DNA from: Billgrantia endophytica
GTDB taxonomy: Bacteria > Pseudomonadota > Gammaproteobacteria > Pseudomonadales > Halomonadaceae
Assembly: GCF_002879615.1 (NCBI RefSeq)
Contig: NZ_PNRF01000028.1
Location: 251,029 to 315,028 of the forward strand
Reading direction: 5' to 3'
Length of the DNA stretch: 64,000 nt
The first letter of the stretch is position 1; every line of letters starts with the position of its first letter. The translations under genes and the position numbers were made by a program. Below the pieces are notes generated by a model. That model was not told where the DNA came from. It ran no database searches and saw nothing but the letters and a program-made list of their open reading frames with translations. Positions 27,641 to 38,316 of this stretch are shown piece after piece.

Positions 27641-28455
27641 GGCCCGTCAATCCGACTGGAATGGTTGGCATCGTCGGCGGTCATGGGTGGATGGGGCGCT
27701 CGCTGGGAAGGGCTCTGCTGGAAAAGGGTATCGTGCCCGCCGATCAACTGGTGGTCTCATCGCGTTCCGGGGCTGGCGAAACGTACCGTGGCTGGCCGGA
27801 GGTCCGCTGTGTTACCGATAACCGGGAGCTGGCCGACATGGTGGATGTCATCGTGCTCTCCGTGCGACCCGAGCATCTTTCCAGTATTGAGATCGAGGCA
27901 CACGGCAAGTTGGTCATTTCTCTGCTGGCCATGGTTTCGCTGGAAGACGTTGCCAGCCGGGTGGGAAGCCGGCGGGTGGTGCGTGCCATGCCGAATGCGG
28001 CGGCGGAAATCCGACAAGCCTACTTTCCATGGTATGCCGCCGAGCAGGTCGGCGAGGCCGATAAGCGACTCGTCCAGGAATTGTTGCAGAGCTGTGGCAA
28101 GGCACGTGAGCTATCCGAAGAGCGCGAGCTCGACTACATGACGGCCCTGACCGGCGCGGGGCCGGCCTTTCCCGCCTTGATGGCGCACTCGATGCTGGAG
28201 CACGCCAGAGACATGGGGATACCCGACGATATTGCCCGGGAAGCCGTCATGCAGACGCTGGTTGGCGGATGCCTGGTGCTGGACAGCCTGGACGCCGCCC
28301 CCGGCGATATGGTCGAGCGGCTGGTCGCTTATGACGGCACCACGGCAAAGGGGCTGCAAGCATTGATCGATGGGGGCTTTCAACAGTTGCTGCACCGGGG
28401 CCTTGACGAGGCTCATCGGGCGGCAAGAGAGCCATGTGGGGTGAGGAAGGCGTAG
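27622..28455 (+). CDS. Pyrroline-5-carboxylate reductase-like protein (ProC family)
   Basis: The 277-residue protein has the Rossmann start GIVGGHGWMGRSLGRALLEKG and the C-terminal helical signature ALTGAGPAFPALMAHSM typical of ProC. The usual nucleotide loop G-x-G-x-M-G reads GGHGWMG. The start ATG at 27622 has GGGGAGGGAG upstream and overlaps the TetR stop by 19 bp. ProC homologs reduce pyrroline-5-carboxylate to proline; in this catabolic setting it might instead handle pyrroline-2-carboxylate. That is inference. Confidence 0.85.
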   Translation: MSSGAVGPVNPTGMVGIVGGHGWMGRSLGRALLEKGIVPADQLVVSSRSGAGETYRGWPEVRCVTDNRELADMVDVIVLSVRPEHLSSIEIEAHGKLVISLLAMVSLEDVASRVGSRRVVRAMPNAAAEIRQAYFPWYAAEQVGEADKRLVQELLQSCGKARELSEERELDYMTALTGAGPAFPALMAHSMLEHARDMGIPDDIAREAVMQTLVGGCLVLDSLDAAPGDMVERLVAYDGTTAKGLQALIDGGFQQLLHRGLDEAHRAAREPCGVRKA

Positions 28456-28457
28456 CT

Positions 28458-29255
28458 CTACCAGCGCTCCGCCCGGCGGCACTGCTTGTGAATATGCTGG
28501 CGTTGCTGCTGCAAACGCACCCAGCCATTATCCTTGAGACCGGCGTGCTGCAGGGCCTGCTGCAAGGAGGGGGCATCGGCAAGGTCGGCGAGCGTGGCAG
28601 CCATGTCCTGGATCTGGCGTTTGACGAAGGGGGTAGCTGAAACGGCATTCCCGGGCGAAGGCTTGCCAGTCTCGCGGCAACAGCTGCATCGAGTTGAACC
28701 GCTCGCCCACCGAGAAGGCCAGCTCGGGGTTGTGGCCGAGCACGATGTTACCGACCAGATCGTACGCCGGAGCGATCTGCCATCGGCCAACGACAGGCGA
28801 GGGCGCCTGGCCGGGTCATCGGCATAGCGCTCGCGGAAGGCAGCCCATTGGCCAAGACGGTCGAGTTCGAGGGCTCGATAGTCGCCTTGGCCCTGCGATG
28901 ACTGCTCCCGTGACGGTGGGGTCTGCCCACGGGGCAGGATCGTCAGGGCGCCGGCGCAGCCGCCGCCAATGGCGGCCAGCAGCGAGAAATCGTCATCGGG
29001 AATGCCCAGCCGTTTGATCAGGGCCGCGCGTGCCTGTTCTTCCGGCGGCAGGTTGCCAAACCAGCGATGGGCGCATTGCTCTTCCGGCCGCCAGATCCTC
29101 TGGCTCAATGGCAGGCTATGCGAAATGGCATGCCCCGTCGTTTGCCAGGCGTCGTCGTACTCGAACCCCATCAGCCGCCCATCGTCACCGCGCCACAGGG
29201 TGCCCACGTGCTGCTCATTGCGCCACACATGCAGCACGTCTTGTTGGCGTGTCAC
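28458..29255 (-). pseudogene. hipA-like toxin kinase remnant with kinase core deleted
   Basis: From a GTG at 29255 that overlaps the antitoxin stop (GTGA), the N-terminal half of a HipA protein is readable (FGNLPPEEQARAALIKRLG, then GGGCAGALTILP). Near 28800 the reading jumps from RPRLSLA to the region that should follow the active site. In another frame it continues IAPAYDLVGN and ELAFSVGERF. A second slip in a run of C near 28640 returns to the first frame for the tail KRQIQDMAATL. The missing core includes the ATP loop and catalytic DxH region, so it cannot be an active kinase. Confidence 0.85.
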
Positions 29256-29494
29256 GGCACTGTCTCCTCGGGCGGGCAGGCGACCAGGTCGATACCGAGT
29301 GTATCCAGCACCATCATGATGCGCCCGAAGCCGCAGGAGTCGCGGCCATTCTCCAGTTCGCTCAGGAAGCGGATGCTCAACCCACACAGGCCAGCCAGGG
29401 TTGCCAGGTTCAGCCCCTGCTGCTTGCGTGTGCGACGAATCAATTGCCCGAGAGTCTGGGCGTCGTGGACCGTCACGGTGTTGGACTGTGGCAT
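29252..29494 (-). CDS. HipB-like XRE antitoxin
   Basis: The 80-residue protein starts at the ATG at 29494 (MPQSNTVTVHDAQ) and contains a helix-turn-helix, LGQLIRRTRKQQGLNLATLAGLCGLSIRFLSELENG. It is a typical HipB antitoxin with its toxin gene directly overlapping. Because the toxin is broken, it is likely an orphan regulator. Three inverted repeats upstream are its likely operators. Confidence 0.85.
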   Translation of the reverse strand: MPQSNTVTVHDAQTLGQLIRRTRKQQGLNLATLAGLCGLSIRFLSELENGRDSCGFGRIMMVLDTLGIDLVACPPEETVP

Positions 29495-29544
29495 GGGATA
29501 TGTCCCCGACCGGCTTGATGGCGTAAGAGCGTACGGAGAATGAC

Positions 29545-29562
29545 TTTTCCCGATAGGGATAA
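29545..29562. promoter_or_regulatory. HipB operator candidate, copy 1 of 3
   Basis: TTTTCCCGATAGGGATAA is an imperfect inverted repeat with CCC/GGG arms, 51 bp before the start codon of the hipB-like gene. It is the first of three copies spaced about 50 bp. Confidence 0.7.
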
Positions 29563-29595
29563 TTATATAAAAGGAAGCCGTTAATGCATGTGAAA

Positions 29596-29611
29596 TTTCC
29601 CAATAGGGAAA
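29596..29611. promoter_or_regulatory. HipB operator candidate, copy 2 of 3
   Basis: TTTCCCAATAGGGAAA has perfect TTTCCC/GGGAAA arms around AATA. The centre is 50 bp from copy 1, close to five helical turns. Confidence 0.75.
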
Positions 29612-29644
29612 ATCTGGCAAAATTCATTCGAGTAAGCAATGCTT

Positions 29645-29660
29645 TTTCCCTATCGGGAAA
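29645..29660. promoter_or_regulatory. HipB operator candidate, copy 3 of 3
   Basis: TTTCCCTATCGGGAAA has the same arms around TATC, 49 bp from copy 2. Triple, evenly spaced operators are the usual arrangement at hipBA promoters, where HipB loops the DNA. Confidence 0.75.
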
Positions 29661-29821
29661 TAAAGGGGGCTGGGAGAAGCTTCAAACCGCAGTCAGGGCA
29701 AACCATGAACCGCTGCCCCTTCAAGGGCGATGCCTTGCTATTATGCCACTGAGCTTGAGAGCGAGACGCTCCCTGACGCCGCCTGGAGCTACATTCGGGC
29801 TCGACCGGGTAGGAGAAACTG

Positions 29822-30481
29822 ATGATGGCGGGATGTTCGATATCCTCTCTCTCGTGGCAGGGGCGTTTGCTGGCGCTGGTGTGCCTGGCCGTGCTCGCTG
29901 GCTGTGTCGGAGTTCCTGCCACTGATGCCGTAGTCAACGCGTCGACGCCCCTCGAGATCACCGAGCAGGAGATCCATGCTGCCGACGGTCGCCGCCTGCT
30001 GCATATCGATGAGGTGCCGGGCGGCATCCGCGTGGACGCCGAGCACGAATTCGGCGCTTCGGGACGCTTCACCGATGCCGCATTATCGCCCGATGGCGGA
30101 TGGCTGGCGGTGACCACGGATGGAGCCGCCCACGGTGGCGGCTGGTTGCTGGTGCTGGCGTCGCGCGAGCTCATTCCCGCCGCCTTCCAATATGGTGGCA
30201 TCGTGACTCTCGGCCCATGGCGTGACGATGGACGATACGTCGTCTTCGTCCAGGAGGGACCGGTGCCGAATCGCATTCTGGTGGTCGTCGACCGTGAAGG
30301 GCACGGTGATACAGTGAGTGACAACTCCCGCTGGGTGCGTCTCCCTGTACATGACGAGGGGGTGCCCCCGGAGACCGAGTATCATGCCCTCGAATGGCAT
30401 GCTGAGACCCTGCTGTTCGAGGTCGACGGGGCGCGCTATCGTTACGACCCCGGCAGCGCCGAGATCACTACCGCCGACTGA
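29822..30481 (+). CDS. Lipoprotein with beta-propeller-like sequence
   Basis: The 219-residue protein has a lipoprotein signal peptide with lipobox LAGC (cysteine at about 28), so it is membrane anchored. The rest has one clear propeller-type SPDGGWLAV block and repeats of beta-strand character. It is shorter than a full TolB-like propeller. GGAG precedes two possible adjacent ATG starts at 29822 and 29825. I do not recognise its function. It appears to be followed by a small gene 40 bp downstream on the same strand. Confidence 0.75.
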   Translation: MMAGCSISSLSWQGRLLALVCLAVLAGCVGVPATDAVVNASTPLEITEQEIHAADGRRLLHIDEVPGGIRVDAEHEFGASGRFTDAALSPDGGWLAVTTDGAAHGGGWLLVLASRELIPAAFQYGGIVTLGPWRDDGRYVVFVQEGPVPNRILVVVDREGHGDTVSDNSRWVRLPVHDEGVPPETEYHALEWHAETLLFEVDGARYRYDPGSAEITTAD

Positions 30482-30521
30482 TGGAGGCGACCGACAGAGA
30501 CGGCTGAACCCAGGGAGACCC

Positions 30522-30866
30522 ATGCCCACTCACCCCCAAGACGCCAATCTTGCCACCCAGGTACGTCAGATCCTCGAGAGCCTGCCTCGGGAACGTCTGC
30601 CGATCACCTACCAGCAACTCGCCGACGCCCTGGGGCTTCAGCCGCCGCGCACCATCCAGCGCGTCGCCCTGGCCCTGGAGGCCTCTATGCGTGAGGACAT
30701 CGAGATGGATCGCCCCTTCATCGCTGCCCTGGTGGTCAGTCGTCGGGCCGATCTGCCTGCTCAGGGCTTCTTCGAGCTCGCCGTGGCACTCGGCCGCTTT
30801 CCCGCCGACCCCGCATGCCACGCCGAAGCCTATCGGGAAGAGTTTCGACGAGCGCTCGAGGGGTGA
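30522..30866 (+). CDS. Small helical protein, winged-helix-like
   Basis: The 114-residue protein begins MPTHPQDANLATQVRQIL and contains LPITYQQLADALGLQPPRTIQRVALAL, which resembles a winged-helix or MGMT-type DNA-binding segment. The rest includes two helices ending in RREEFRRALEG-like sequence. GGGAG is placed upstream of the ATG. The exact family is not known to me. Confidence 0.75.
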   Translation: MPTHPQDANLATQVRQILESLPRERLPITYQQLADALGLQPPRTIQRVALALEASMREDIEMDRPFIAALVVSRRADLPAQGFFELAVALGRFPADPACHAEAYREEFRRALEG

Positions 30867-30980
30867 GAGGGAAGACCATTTCGTATCCGCATGACGACGT
30901 TCGGTGGAGTCTGCGAGATAGCTCCTGAGGCCTGGAGGGGATGACCCTTGCATGGCTTGCGTTACGCCTCGTAAGATAGA

Positions 30981-30993
30981 AATGATTATCATT
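30981..30993. promoter_or_regulatory. Fur box core
   Basis: AATGATTATCATT matches 12 of 13 bases of the centre of the Fur consensus. It lies 21 bp before the start of the truncated fecI-like gene, as expected for an iron-regulated ECF sigma factor. The outer arms fit less well. Confidence 0.7.
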
Positions 30994-31013
30994 GGTCTTT
31001 TCTCGGGCGACGC

Positions 31014-31290
31014 ATGAAGAACGCCGTGTTGACAGATACTCCTGCGCAGCAGGTTCAGGCCCTGTACGTCGACCACCACGGTTGGCTGTGCGGCTGGTTG
31101 CACCGCAAGCTCGGTAACACGTGTGACGCGGCGGACATCGCACAGGACACCTTCATGCGCGTGCTCACCCGCCGGCAACCCCTGCGTCTGAACGAGCCGC
31201 GTGCCTATCTCTCCACCATTGCCAACGGCCTGGTCGTGGACTTCTGGCGCCGGCGTGCACTGGAGCGCGCCTGGCTCTGGCCTGCGCCGG
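31014..31290 (+). pseudogene. fecI-like ECF sigma factor, 3' half deleted
   Basis: The reading starts as a normal FecI-type sigma factor: QVQALYVDHHGWLCGWLHRKLG, DAADIAQDTFMRVL and LSTIANGLVVDFWRRRALERAWL, that is region 2. After about 85 codons it runs into unrelated sequence, so region 4 (the -35 contact domain) is missing and the protein cannot work as a sigma factor. The Fur box upstream is kept. The deletion joined it to the tail of a FecR-type gene. Confidence 0.85.
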
Positions 31291-31698
31291 CTCATCATCC
31301 TGCGGCGGGGCGGGCAGCGCACTCGTGTCAGCGTGCAGGAAGGGGCGGTGGAGCTGTACCCGGCGGAGGGTGGCGAGTCCGCCGTCGTGCATGTTGGAGA
31401 GAGTCGCTGGCTGACGGAAACGGGCAGCGTGCCGGCTGAAGCGCAAGGCTTCGAGGCTGGCGGCTGGGCCGAAGGCGTCATTGTCGGGCAGAACATTCGC
31501 CTGCAGGATCTGCTGTCCGAACTGTCGCGCTATCGACCAGGGCGCATCGTCTGCGACCCGAGCGTGGCTGAGCTGCGCGTGTCCGGCCACTTCCTGGTGG
31601 GGGATACCGACCGCACGCTGCAATTCCTTGCCCAGACCCAGCCGATCAGCGTCACCTACCGCACGCGATATTGGGTCGCGGTGGGGGCGTCGGATTGA
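31290..31698 (+). pseudogene. fecR-like anti-sigma factor, C-terminal half only
   Basis: In a second frame the sequence becomes TRVSVQEGAVEL, then WLTETGSV, then IRLQDLLSELSRYRPGRIVCDPSV and LRVSGHFLVGD, the periplasmic half of FecR. The N-terminal cytoplasmic and membrane parts are gone. The junction with the fecI remnant is near 31285-31310. No TonB receptor gene follows, so the whole iron system is lost except for the remains. Confidence 0.85.
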
Positions 31699-31713
31699 TT
31701 CGCTCATTTTTCC

Positions 31714-31905
31714 TCAAGACAGGTCGCGCAGCGCTTCGGGATGCTGTGTGGCGCGCGCAGCAGAGTGCGGGCCGCGCCAGTGGGCACTCGGCGGCCCTGC
31801 TCCCATTCCTGGAGCGTGCGCACACTGACGCCGATCAACTTGGCGAACTCGGACTGCGAGACGTCGACACGGTGGCGGGCCTGTTCAGGCCAGCACCAAC
31901 GGGTG
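31714..31905 (-). pseudogene. HigA/NadS-like XRE antitoxin fragment
   Basis: The minus strand encodes VDVSQSEFAKLIGVSVRTLQ and EWEQGRRVPTGAARTLLR, the diagnostic core of HigA/NadS-type antitoxins. The N-terminal third is missing or altered, and just after TLLR a small deletion shifts the frame away from the expected HPEALRDL ending. The ordinary gene would be about 100 residues, and no matching HigB toxin is seen beside it. Confidence 0.75.
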
Positions 31906-32002
31906 CGTGACGTCTGGTTCGAGCGGCTCGTGCCTGGAGCCGATATATAGCGGAGTACCCTCAAGCGGATAACTAGCGGTCACCATCTTAAGCCGCTATT
32001 CT

Positions 32003-32049
32003 GCACCTTATTAGTTGCTTTTAATCGTGAATCGCAACGAATAAGGTGC
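32003..32049. promoter_or_regulatory. Long inverted repeat before hipB, likely operator
   Basis: GCACCTTATTAGTTGC at 32003-32018 and GCAACGAATAAGGTGC at 32034-32049 pair over 15 of 16 bases with a 15-base centre, ending three bases before the hipB ATG. The site may act as HipB operator or as a leader hairpin. Confidence 0.65.
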
Positions 32050-32052
32050 ATT

Positions 32053-32355
32053 ATGACACTTGGTGAGCAATTCAAGCAGCGGCGCGAAGCTTTACAGTTT
32101 ACCCAGCAGGATCTAGCCAAGAGGACCGGCATGGTGCGTCAGCAGTACCAGCGCCTGGAGGCGGGCGGGAATCCCCGGCTATCGACTCTGGCTCTGGCAG
32201 CGGATGGACTCAACGCCAAGCTGATGCTGATCCCACTCGAAAAGTGGCATGCCGTGCAGGCGCTGTTGAAGGGCGAGACTGGCGAAGCACGGGGCCTCGA
32301 TGCCGATCCCTGGCAGGGCCTGCTAGGTGATGAGGACGAACGCAATGGTGGATGA
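32053..32355 (+). CDS. hipB: HipB-family antitoxin of the intact hipBA locus
   Basis: The 100-residue protein has an XRE helix-turn-helix in its first 60 residues (FTQQDLAKRTGMVRQQYQRLEAG). The C-terminal tail is basic and acidic in patches (DPWQGLLGDEDERNGG). It overlaps the kinase gene by 11 bp, as is normal in hipBA operons. The inverted repeat just upstream is its likely operator. It is not closely similar to the other hipB-like gene at 29252-29494. Confidence 0.88.
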   Translation: MTLGEQFKQRREALQFTQQDLAKRTGMVRQQYQRLEAGGNPRLSTLALAADGLNAKLMLIPLEKWHAVQALLKGETGEARGLDADPWQGLLGDEDERNGG

Positions 32356-33613
32356 AGCGGTCGAGATGCTGAGTCTCGAGTTGCATGGCCAGCGCGTGGG
32401 CTATTTGGCCGGCTACCAGAGTGGGCGTAACGTACTGGTATTCGCTGACGCTTGGCGGCTCGATACTGCGCGTCCCACGCTTTCACTGTCCTTGCATCCC
32501 GATTTCCCCCGTGCTGGCGAACTGATGCAAATGCCCTGGATCCGTCAGCAGCGCCTCCATCCCTGGTTCTCGAACCTGTTGCCGGAAGGGGCGCTTCGCG
32601 AATGGCTGGCTCAGCGGCTCAAGGTGCATCCCGACAATGAATTTCCGTTGTTGGTGAGCCTGGGGAACGACCTTCCCGGTGCATTGAGGGTATCGCCAGT
32701 GAGCCCCGACGCGATGCCTGACTGGGTTCTCGACCACCGGCGTCGTGTCACCCCGGTGCGTCGTACCGCCGAGGTGGGAAGCGGCTTCTCGCTGGCCGGC
32801 GTGCAGATGAAGTTCTCCATGCGTGAGCGCAACGGACGCTTTCACTTTGGCCATGCCGATGAATTCGGCGACTGGATCGTCAAGACACCCTCGACTCGTC
32901 ATCGTCAGTTACCCGAGAATGAGGCCACCGCGATGTGGCTGGCCCAGAGCGCAGGTGTCGACATTCCCGAGATTCGACTGATTCCGCTGAGTGCCCTGAA
33001 GGGCCTGCCCGCGATCAACCTTCCGGATGAGCAAGTCGCCTATGCCATCCGCCGTTTCGATCGCGAGGGTGAACGACGGATTCACGCCGAGGACATGGCG
33101 CAGGTGCTGTTTCGCTACCCCCACGAAAAGTATGACGGCCCCAACTACGAGCGAATAGGACGTCTAATGCGTGAATTCACGGTGGATGGCCTGGCCAGCG
33201 TGCAGGCCTTCGCGCGCCGTCTACTGGTCGACATTCTGCTGGCCAACGGCGACGCGCACCTCAAGAACTGGAGTCTTATCTACCCAGATCAGCGCACTCC
33301 TGGCCTGGCCCCTGCCTACGATATCGTCACTACGCTGGCCTATCTCGAGGGTGATCACCACTTGGCGCTCAACCTGAACGGGAAAAAGGATTGGTACCGG
33401 CTAGGCGAGGACGATTTTCGGCGCTGGGCTTCGAGCGTCGGTATCTCTTGGCCCGCCATTCGCACGGTGCTTAACGATACCGTGACACGTGCTCGCGATC
33501 GATGGCCCAACCAGCTAGAGGAAATGCCAATGGCTGAGGCCCACAAGACCATCCTCAAGCAACACTGGCGTAGCCTGGCGCCGGAATGGAGGATAGACGC
33601 GCCCCAGGCGTGA
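32345..33613 (+). CDS. hipA: HipA-family serine/threonine toxin kinase, intact
   Basis: The 422-residue HipA kinase is whole. The N-terminal lid domain contains LHGQRVGYLAGY, followed by the ATP-loop region SLAGVQMKF, and a catalytic loop VDILLANGDAHLKNWSLIY with the N-x-D-x-H-x-K-N pattern. The metal-binding AYDIV follows. The ATG at 32345 has GAGG at a good spacing. HipA kinases phosphorylate tRNA-synthetases or other proteins and slow growth until the antitoxin binds; the target here is unknown. The first 24 bases of its LHGQRVGY coding region recur in a remnant near 38317. Confidence 0.9.
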   Translation: MVDEAVEMLSLELHGQRVGYLAGYQSGRNVLVFADAWRLDTARPTLSLSLHPDFPRAGELMQMPWIRQQRLHPWFSNLLPEGALREWLAQRLKVHPDNEFPLLVSLGNDLPGALRVSPVSPDAMPDWVLDHRRRVTPVRRTAEVGSGFSLAGVQMKFSMRERNGRFHFGHADEFGDWIVKTPSTRHRQLPENEATAMWLAQSAGVDIPEIRLIPLSALKGLPAINLPDEQVAYAIRRFDREGERRIHAEDMAQVLFRYPHEKYDGPNYERIGRLMREFTVDGLASVQAFARRLLVDILLANGDAHLKNWSLIYPDQRTPGLAPAYDIVTTLAYLEGDHHLALNLNGKKDWYRLGEDDFRRWASSVGISWPAIRTVLNDTVTRARDRWPNQLEEMPMAEAHKTILKQHWRSLAPEWRIDAPQA

Positions 33614-33747
33614 CGCCGTCGCAATTCCACTCCGAGGGTTTTCGCGTTCACAACCTTTCCTTAATCCTGCCTTACTCTCTGCGACAAATGACGATGTGAT
33701 GTGGGGCATCGATGCGACGGGCGCAATCGATGCAGGAGGGCTGGGGG

Positions 33748-34913
33748 ATGTCGGGTGTGGAGTCGAGAAGAGGGCGGCGCGGCTGGCGGCGGTTCGCTTG
33801 GGGCGTGCTGCCGCTGGTGACGCTGATGCTGTGGTGGGGGTGGCAGCAGCGGGCGCCGCAGGCCGCCGTGCTGGCGACCGTGGAGGCCAGCCGGGGCGAT
33901 ATCGAGCAACTGGTCACGGCACTGGGCAAGCTGCAGCCCCGTGACTACGTGGACGTGGGAGCCCAGGTGTCCGGACAGCTGGTCAGGCTGCACGTGGCGG
34001 TGGGCGATCGCGTGGCCGAGGGCGATCTTCTGGCGGAGATAGAGGCCGACGTGCAGCAGAACCGAGTCGAGGCCGGGCGCGCCCAGCTGGTGGCCCAGGA
34101 GGCGCAGCTGGCCGAGCGCCAGGCCCAACTGGAGCTGGCGCGGCAGCAGTTCCAGCGCCAGCAGCGGCTGATGAACAACGACGCCACCAGCGAGGATTCC
34201 TACCAGGTGGCCAGGGCCACGGTGCTGACCACCGAAGCGCAGATCCGGGCCCTGGAAGCACAGATCGAGCAGAGCCGCTCCTCGCTGCGTGCCGAGGAAG
34301 CCGCTTTGGGCCATACCCGTATCTATGCACCCATGCACGGCACCGTGGTCTCCATGGAGGCGCGCCAGGGGCAGATGCTCAACGCCAACCAGGTGGTGCC
34401 GATCCTGATGCGTATCGCCGATCTCTCCAGCATGACGGTGTGGACCGAGGTCTCCGAGGCCGACGTGAGCCGGCTGAGGGTTGGCATGCCTGCCTACTTC
34501 TTCCCCCTGGGGCTGCCCGAGGCGCGTTGGGAGGGCGAACTGCGTCAGGTACTCCCGACCCCGGAAACGCTCAATAACGTGGTGCTCTACACGGCGCTGT
34601 TCGACGTGGACAACGCCGACGGCCGGCTGATGACCGAGATGACCGCCCAGGTGTTCTTCGTGCTGGCGGAGGCGCGCGACGTAGTTAGGGTGCCGGTCGC
34701 GGCCCTGGAGCGTCGCGGTGCGCCCCGCGACCGGGTCACGGTGGTCGGCGCCAATGGCGAACGAGAGCACCGCGAGGTGGAGGTGGGGGTCAGCGACCGC
34801 GTCCTGGCGGAGATCGCCGGCGGCCTGGAAGAGGGCGAAATACTGGAACTGCCTCCGCCGGAAAGCCGGGAGACCAGCACCGGAGGCGGGCCGCGCATGC
34901 CCAGAGGGCTGCT

Positions 34914-34917
<4 letters not shown>
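33748..34917 (+). CDS. macA: MacA-type periplasmic adaptor of ABC efflux system
   Basis: The 389-residue membrane-fusion protein has one N-terminal helix ([15 protein letters not shown]), a barrel-sandwich half [22 protein letters not shown], a helical hairpin (about 95-200), and a second barrel-sandwich half [10 protein letters not shown]. The ATG at 33748 is preceded by GGAGG. It overlaps macB by four bases (ATGA). With MacB and an outer-membrane factor it expels macrolides, siderophores or lipopeptides; the substrate cannot be inferred. Confidence 0.93.
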
Positions 34918-36869
<1,952 letters not shown>

Positions 36870-36872
36870 ACG

Positions 36873-38255
36873 ATGACGTCGCTGAGAATTCCCCTGCTGT
36901 CCCTGGGCCTGTCCCTGATGCTTGCCGCCTGCTCCGGCCTGCCCGCCGTTCCCGAGCCGCCCGTCGGCGCCACGGCGCCCGAGACCTGGGAACATGCCGG
37001 TGAACAGGCGAGCGCCGCCTGGCCCGAACCCGGCTGGTGGCGCGCCTTCGGTAGCGGTGAGCTCGAGGCGTTGATCCGGCGTGCCGAGGATAACAGCCCC
37101 GACCTGGCCGCGGCGGCGGCCCGGCTGCGGCAGGCCGAGGCCCAGGCGCGTATCGCCGGGGTGGCGCTGCTGCCTGGCGTCGACGCCGGCCTGGAGGCCG
37201 GGCGCAGCGGCGTGGTGGGCCAGGGCGGCGGCTCGGAGAACTACGGACTGAGCCTGGGAGCCAGCTACGAGACGGACTTCTGGGGTGGCAACCGCGCCCG
37301 GCGCGATGCCGCCGAGGCAAGCCTGCTGGCCAGCGCCTACGACCGCGAGACCGTGGCCCTGACCCTGACCGCCGGGGTGGCCAACGCCTACCTGCAACTG
37401 CTGTCGCTGCGCGAGCGGCTGGAGATAGCGGAGCTCAACCTGGCACTGGCCGAGGAGGTGCTGCGGGTGGTGGAGGCGAGAGTGGACAGCGGCGCTGCCG
37501 CACCGCTGGATCTGGCTCGCCAGCGCGGGCAGGTGGCGCGCCAGCGCGGCGCCATGCAGCCACTGCGCCAGCAGGAGCGCGAAGCCGTTGCCGCCCTGGC
37601 GCTGCTGCTGGGTGAACCGGCGCAGCAGGTGCGGGTGTCGACCCAACTGGTGGATCTCGAGGTGCCGGCGGTGATCGCCGGGTTGCCCTCGGAACTGCTG
37701 GTGCGGCGTCCCGACATCCGGCGGGAAGAGGCGCGGCTGGCGGCGGCGGTGGCCGACATCGCCGCCGCCCGGGCCGACTTCTTCCCCAGCCTGCGTCTGA
37801 CGGGCTCGCTGGGCACCCGCAGCGAGCAGTTCGTCGAGCTGCTCAGCGGCGATACGCTCTATGGCCTGGCGGCATCGCTGACCCGCCCGGTATTCGATGG
37901 CGGCCGCCTGCGTGCCCAGGGCGAACTGAGCGAGGCGCGCTATGAGGAGCTGCTGGCTCAATATCGCGGCACCACCCTGCAGGCCTTCTCCGAGGTGGAC
38001 CTGGCGCTCGCCGGGATCGAGAGCCTGGCTCTCCAGGCCGAGCAGCAGGAGCGGGAGCTGGACGAGACCCTGCGTGCCTTCGTCATGGCGGAAACGCGCT
38101 ACCGGGAGGGTGCCGACGACCTGCTGTCGCTGCTGGAGGCCCAGCAGTCCCTCTACCAGGCCCAGGAGAATACCGGGCTGCTGCGCCTGGCGCGGCTGCA
38201 GGCGCTGGTCGGCCTCTACCGAGCCCTGGGGGGCGGCTGGAACGAGACGGCGTGA
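36873..38255 (+). CDS. OprM/TolC-type outer-membrane efflux lipoprotein
   Basis: The 460-residue lipoprotein has the lipobox LAAC and two OEP (TolC-like) repeats with the typical RLRQAEAQARIAGVALLPG and LRQQEREAVAALALLLGEP segments. It follows macB by three bases and supplies the outer-membrane channel for the MacAB pump. RPDIRREEARLAAAVADIAAARADFFPSL is the conserved second-repeat motif. Confidence 0.94.
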   Translation: MTSLRIPLLSLGLSLMLAACSGLPAVPEPPVGATAPETWEHAGEQASAAWPEPGWWRAFGSGELEALIRRAEDNSPDLAAAAARLRQAEAQARIAGVALLPGVDAGLEAGRSGVVGQGGGSENYGLSLGASYETDFWGGNRARRDAAEASLLASAYDRETVALTLTAGVANAYLQLLSLRERLEIAELNLALAEEVLRVVEARVDSGAAAPLDLARQRGQVARQRGAMQPLRQQEREAVAALALLLGEPAQQVRVSTQLVDLEVPAVIAGLPSELLVRRPDIRREEARLAAAVADIAAARADFFPSLRLTGSLGTRSEQFVELLSGDTLYGLAASLTRPVFDGGRLRAQGELSEARYEELLAQYRGTTLQAFSEVDLALAGIESLALQAEQQERELDETLRAFVMAETRYREGADDLLSLLEAQQSLYQAQENTGLLRLARLQALVGLYRALGGGWNETA

Positions 38256-38316
38256 CGGGCAGGTTCACGAAAATCATGGGCGGTTTGCAGGGCCGAGCCG
38301 AATAGGTGGCTTATTT

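Noticed and set aside
29545..29660. CRISPR-like array of three spaced repeats
   Set aside because: Only three short palindromic copies with unequal cores, placed at a hipB promoter; operators explain them better. No cas gene is present.
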